This document shows positions 60,949 to 64,000 of a stretch of DNA of 64,000 nucleotides, piece by piece. Numbering within the stretch: the stretch's first letter is position 1; the number at the start of each line of letters is the position of its first letter. Below the pieces are notes generated by a model. The model was given only the letters and a program-made list of their open reading frames with translations, was not told the origin of the DNA and did no database searches. The translations under genes were made by a program, and so were the position numbers. The DNA comes from Burkholderiales bacterium. Its GTDB lineage: Bacteria > Pseudomonadota > Gammaproteobacteria > Burkholderiales > SG8-41. The stretch is from contig JAUXMZ010000078.1 in the NCBI GenBank assembly GCA_030683105.1, positions 1-64,000 of the forward strand, written 5' to 3'.

Positions 60949-62718
60949 TTACTTCGCCGGGATCACCGGCAGCAGCACGTGCGAGGGGTGGTCGGGGCCG
61001 GTGTGCACGGTGACTTTGCCGCCGTAGACTTCGACTGGCCGGTTGCCGCGCAGATCGTGCTTGAACGGCCCGACGCCGTAATAGATGCGCCCCGCAACGT
61101 TGGCCTGCCCCGGCTCGAAACCGGGATAGATGTAATCGCGCCCGCGCACACTTAAGGCCAGGCGATAGCCCTCGGGCAGCACGATAGAGGTCGGCCAGAT
61201 TTCAATGTCGAGCTCGTAAATCTTTCCCGGCGTCAGAGGCTGCACCTCATCATGGCTGTGATAAGGGCGGTAGGGCAGAGTCAGCTTCGCGTCCAGCTTG
61301 CGGTGCGATGCGCGCAGCCAGCCGATGCCGACCGGCGTGTGCGGATCGTTCGAGCCCTGGTATACGATCTCGCGCATATCCGGCGCGAAGGCCCGCAGCA
61401 CGAGGAACACATCCGCATCCGCGGTTTCCGAGGAGATAAACAGCTTGGCCGCGACCGGTCCGGTGATTTCGGTCTCTTTCTCCACCGGGTCCAGCAGGAA
61501 AGTCAGGCCGTCGCCCAGCGCGTCATAGGTGATCGTCTTGGGCGCTTCCGGCACTTCCGCCGCCAGTTTGCGGCTCGCCGGGTCGAGATAGGCCTTGGTC
61601 CATCGCGTGCGTGCCAGCGGCCATTCGCTTTCCGCGCGCTCGACAAACGTCTCGTGCGGGTGGCGCACCTGCAGCTGCACCCTGGGCTGTTGGTCCCAGC
61701 CGGTATTCTCGCCCTTGAGGAAATGACCAAAGAAGCGCTTCTGCAGCGCCATGCCGTAATCGCTGTAGAAGTGCGTGAAATGATCGAGGCCATGCATCTC
61801 CAGCCATTTCTGTGTGCTCGCCGCGTTGACGTACCCTTCGGTGTTGCCGCGCGGGTGCAGTCCCACGCCGCCCCAGTTACCGGCAGAGAGCAGCGGCACA
61901 TTGATTTTGGAATAATCCGGCATGCGCGCTTTCCAGTACTTGTCGCACAGCGGATGGGCGAGCACGTCCCGGCCATAATCGGTGCGGTTCGAGGCGAGTT
62001 CTTCCTCGCTGAGAGTTGGTGGACCGGAAATCCATTCGCCGTTGATGCGGCTCTTATAGCCGTTCGCACCCTTGCCGTGCTGTCGCGGCACAACGGCTTC
62101 GCGGAACCAGGTCTCGGCGAAGCGGCAGGCGATGCCGCCATGATGGCCCATGTCGCGGTAGAAATCGGCCGCGCCTTCCCACACGCAGATTGCGGCCAGG
62201 TGCCTGGGCTGCAGCGAGGCCACCTGCCACTGGTTCATGCCGTAATAGGAGATGCCGTTGAGGCCGACCTTGCCGTTGGACCATGCCTGCACGCCCGCCC
62301 AGTCGACGCAGATCGCGAAATCTTCCGCCTCGCGCCACGACCAGGGGTCGAGATAGCCGGGCGAGCGCCCCATGCCGCGCGAATCCACGCGCACGCAGAC
62401 ATAGCCGTCCGGCACCCAGATTTCCGGGTCGACGAGTTCCCAGTTCTGATAGCGGTTCGACGAGCGTGCCAGAATGTTGGGAAAATGTTTTTCCAGCTTC
62501 TGCCACTGATAGGGATAGCCGTCCTGGAAGTGCAGCCATTTGGCATAAGGCCCGTAACTGAGCAGGACCGGGTATTTGCCGTCCTTGACCGGACGGTAGA
62601 CATCGGCGCGCAGCACGACGCCGTCTTCCATCCGGACCGGCACATCCCAATCGATGCGCATGCCGTCGCGCACCTCGGTACGGCATTGCGCGTCTGCGGC
62701 TGCATAAATGCTGGTCAT
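60949..62718 (-). CDS. CocE/NonD family alpha/beta hydrolase
   Basis: The 589-residue paralogue of the gene at 7437-9125 has nucleophile Ser157 in LNGISYYGMNQ, the strand motif DSRGMGRSPG near 112-121 and a C-terminal jelly-roll domain (EKETEITGPVAAKLFISS). No signal peptide is seen. It probably cleaves an ester or amide bond. It is again adjacent to a Bug gene, although in the opposite orientation here. Confidence 0.85.
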   Translation of the reverse strand: MTSIYAAADAQCRTEVRDGMRIDWDVPVRMEDGVVLRADVYRPVKDGKYPVLLSYGPYAKWLHFQDGYPYQWQKLEKHFPNILARSSNRYQNWELVDPEIWVPDGYVCVRVDSRGMGRSPGYLDPWSWREAEDFAICVDWAGVQAWSNGKVGLNGISYYGMNQWQVASLQPRHLAAICVWEGAADFYRDMGHHGGIACRFAETWFREAVVPRQHGKGANGYKSRINGEWISGPPTLSEEELASNRTDYGRDVLAHPLCDKYWKARMPDYSKINVPLLSAGNWGGVGLHPRGNTEGYVNAASTQKWLEMHGLDHFTHFYSDYGMALQKRFFGHFLKGENTGWDQQPRVQLQVRHPHETFVERAESEWPLARTRWTKAYLDPASRKLAAEVPEAPKTITYDALGDGLTFLLDPVEKETEITGPVAAKLFISSETADADVFLVLRAFAPDMREIVYQGSNDPHTPVGIGWLRASHRKLDAKLTLPYRPYHSHDEVQPLTPGKIYELDIEIWPTSIVLPEGYRLALSVRGRDYIYPGFEPGQANVAGRIYYGVGPFKHDLRGNRPVEVYGGKVTVHTGPDHPSHVLLPVIPAK

Positions 62719-62790
62719 GGTCGAACTCCCTCCGGAAGTTTTATAGCAAGATCACGTGATTTTCGGCGCAATGAATGCGTTCTTCCCCGG

Positions 62791-63771
62791 TTATTTTTTA
62801 CTGGCTGACTCCGGGGACCACTTGAAGGCTGACAAGCGCGCCAGTTCGTCCAGGGCTACGACGCCGAAGTGGCGGCCGCCGCCGATGATCCACGTCGGAT
62901 AGTCCTTGATGTCGTTCGTCACGCAGGCGAGATTGATCAGGCCGCCGCGCCCGTTCGGGGTGCATTCGATATAGGGCAACCGGTCGACGGAGGCCTCAAA
63001 CAATGCTTTCTGCTGCTGGCAGGACGGGCACCAGTACGTGCCATAAAAACGCGCGCCGGAATCGCGCAGGTGAATTGCGAGCGCTTTCGTGTACGGCTTC
63101 TCGGGCCCCGCCGCAGGGTCGAAAAGACCGCTGTAGTGCAGGGACAGCACGATCACGATCACGACGGCTAAACCGAGGGGGGTGGGCAGCGAATTGGCCC
63201 ATGTGTGCTCCGGCATCTGCGCGGGCCTGCGTACCAACATCAGAATCAGCAGCACGTTCATGATTCCGAAAGAGGCGAGGCAGTAGGCGCAGACAGCCTC
63301 GATCACGAACACCGAGACGGCGGCGAGATACCAGCTCACGGCGGCTCCAACGACGGCGACGATCAACGCAGCGTGCCAGGAACTCGGGCGGGTACGCAGA
63401 CGCCATGTAAAATGAGCAAGCAGCGCGTAAGTCAGGAAGCCCCAGAACGCAATCGGCACGCCGATCAAGGTGGACCAGCGGCTTTGCTGCACGAGGTCGC
63501 AATCGGAGGCCGCACCGCAAAAAGCGGGAAGCTCGCCAAACCACGCGGTGAACGTAAGGTAGGCCGTCAGCGCAAGTCCGGCCAGCACCAGTCCGAAAAG
63601 CCAGTTGTCGAGCGGATGCGGGCCGCGAACGCGGGAGGAAGTCTCCGCCACTCGCGGCTCGGCATGAGGCTTGGGCGCCTTGACCTTTTCCCCGGATTCC
63701 CGCTTGCCGGATCTGCGGTGCTTTCTTGACATGTTGTCATGCAGGATAGCCATAGAGGCAAGATCCCGCAA
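62791..63771 (-). CDS. VKOR-thioredoxin fusion protein
   Basis: The open frame is up to 326 residues; starts at 63771, 63753 and 63732 are all possible and no clear ribosome site decides. It is a vitamin K epoxide reductase-like protein: four to five membrane helices, an outer loop Cys pair (FCGAASDC) and a membrane-end CAYC that would reduce quinone. A fused C-terminal thioredoxin-like domain carries WCPSC. Bacterial VKOR homologues reoxidise periplasmic disulfide-forming proteins; this fusion would supply both activities in one protein. Confidence 0.85.
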   Translation of the reverse strand: MRDLASMAILHDNMSRKHRRSGKRESGEKVKAPKPHAEPRVAETSSRVRGPHPLDNWLFGLVLAGLALTAYLTFTAWFGELPAFCGAASDCDLVQQSRWSTLIGVPIAFWGFLTYALLAHFTWRLRTRPSSWHAALIVAVVGAAVSWYLAAVSVFVIEAVCAYCLASFGIMNVLLILMLVRRPAQMPEHTWANSLPTPLGLAVVIVIVLSLHYSGLFDPAAGPEKPYTKALAIHLRDSGARFYGTYWCPSCQQQKALFEASVDRLPYIECTPNGRGGLINLACVTNDIKDYPTWIIGGGRHFGVVALDELARLSAFKWSPESASKK

Positions 63772-63783
63772 GTAACGACAGAC

Positions 63784-63836
63784 TTAGAGCCCCTAACATA
63801 ATGAAACGCGTGTTTCATTATGTTAAGGGCTCTTAA
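63784..63836. repeat. long near-perfect inverted repeat with Xer-like half-sites
   Basis: About 24 bp on each side (AGAGCCCCTAACATAATGAAAC and its inverse ending TTAAGGGCTCTTAA) pair around GCGT with one mismatch and one bulge. Each arm contains TAACATAA or TTATGTTA, which resembles the XerD half of dif sites. It lies just upstream of the VKOR gene. Confidence 0.6.
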
Positions 63837-63894
63837 TCCCGGCGGTCTTCGAATGGCGCCGTTAACCGTCGATTGCAATATTCCTACCTGACTA

Positions 63895-63932
63895 TTGAGC
63901 GTTTCATAATGGATGACAGTCGGAACGCTCAA
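63895..63932. repeat. short inverted repeat near the window end
   Basis: TTGAGCGTT (63895-63903) and AACGCTCAA (63924-63932) are perfect inverse complements, 20 nt apart. Apart from this and the longer repeat, 63772-64000 holds nothing I can support. Confidence 0.4.
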
Positions 63933-64000
63933 TCCCCGACCCTCTGCTTCGCTTCAAGTGTTCCCTTGTCCCGGAAGGAGAGGGTGAGAATGGCACTAAT

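Noticed and set aside
63784-63836. Integron attC site
   Set aside because: The 7-bp core RYYYAAC/GTTRRRY consensus is not matched, and no integrase or cassette is present.

Overview
The window is about 60% GC and densely packed with catabolic and transport genes. Its gene content points to a betaproteobacterium, most likely Burkholderiales: ten periplasmic solute-binding proteins of the Bug/TctC (tripartite tricarboxylate transporter) family, many LysR-type regulators, family III CoA-transferases, Gfo/Idh/MocA dehydrogenases and a branched-chain amino acid type ABC transporter. No rRNA, tRNA, CRISPR array or intact prophage was seen. The taxonomic call rests on gene content only.

Layout. 1-12525 (minus strand): two D-2-hydroxyacid dehydrogenases, an AhpD/carboxymuconolactone-decarboxylase-like gene interrupted by an in-frame TGA, a short PEP-synthase-like protein, an M24 peptidase homologue, two Bug proteins, a CocE/NonD hydrolase and two Gfo/Idh/MocA oxidoreductases. 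12822-21907 (plus): LysR regulator, amidohydrolase, NudC, bicupin, a 3-hydroxyisobutyrate-dehydrogenase-like enzyme with an apparent AUC start, an LVIVD-repeat protein, a CobW-type GTPase, then a UGSC-family gene (again read through TGA) and its overlapping partner. 22234-26485: divergent LysR and Bug, then a hot-dog dehydratase and a CoA-transferase. 26486-27316: graveyard of insertion-sequence and RAYT remnants. 27317-38674: Gfo/Idh/MocA and Bug, a dehydrogenase, the only tctCBA operon, a LysR regulator, and two racemase-like genes alternating with two Bug genes. 38736-50996: two CoA-transferases, two CitE-like lyases, an acyl-CoA dehydrogenase, a MaoC hydratase, a liv-type ABC operon and an ornithine-cyclodeaminase-like gene, which read as a plan for importing, CoA-activating, oxidising, hydrating and cleaving a branched carboxylic acid. 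51034-60924: Bug, four tandem DapA-family genes in an A-B-A'-B' order, SDR, Bug, a lipoprotein hydrolase, a hydroxyacid dehydrogenase and Bug. 60949-63771 (minus): a second CocE/NonD hydrolase and a VKOR-thioredoxin fusion.

The main discovery is a pair of probable selenoprotein genes 17 kb apart. At 2545-3192 an AhpD-like protein carries Cys-His-Tyr-UGA at its redox site. At 20256-20798 a protein of the UGSC family has UGA at the U of its signature. In both, a perfect hairpin with a GU-containing apical loop sits just downstream of the UGA, at loop distances of 23-27 nt that match the bacterial SECIS element. Conventional annotation would split each into two fragments or call it a pseudogene.

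Other items of note are the DapA-family A/B pairs in which both B members lack the Schiff-base lysine, an M24 protein with a metal-ligand Asp replaced by Cys, a great excess of Bug receptors over TctAB membrane components, and three families of dispersed intergenic inverted repeats that insert into one another.
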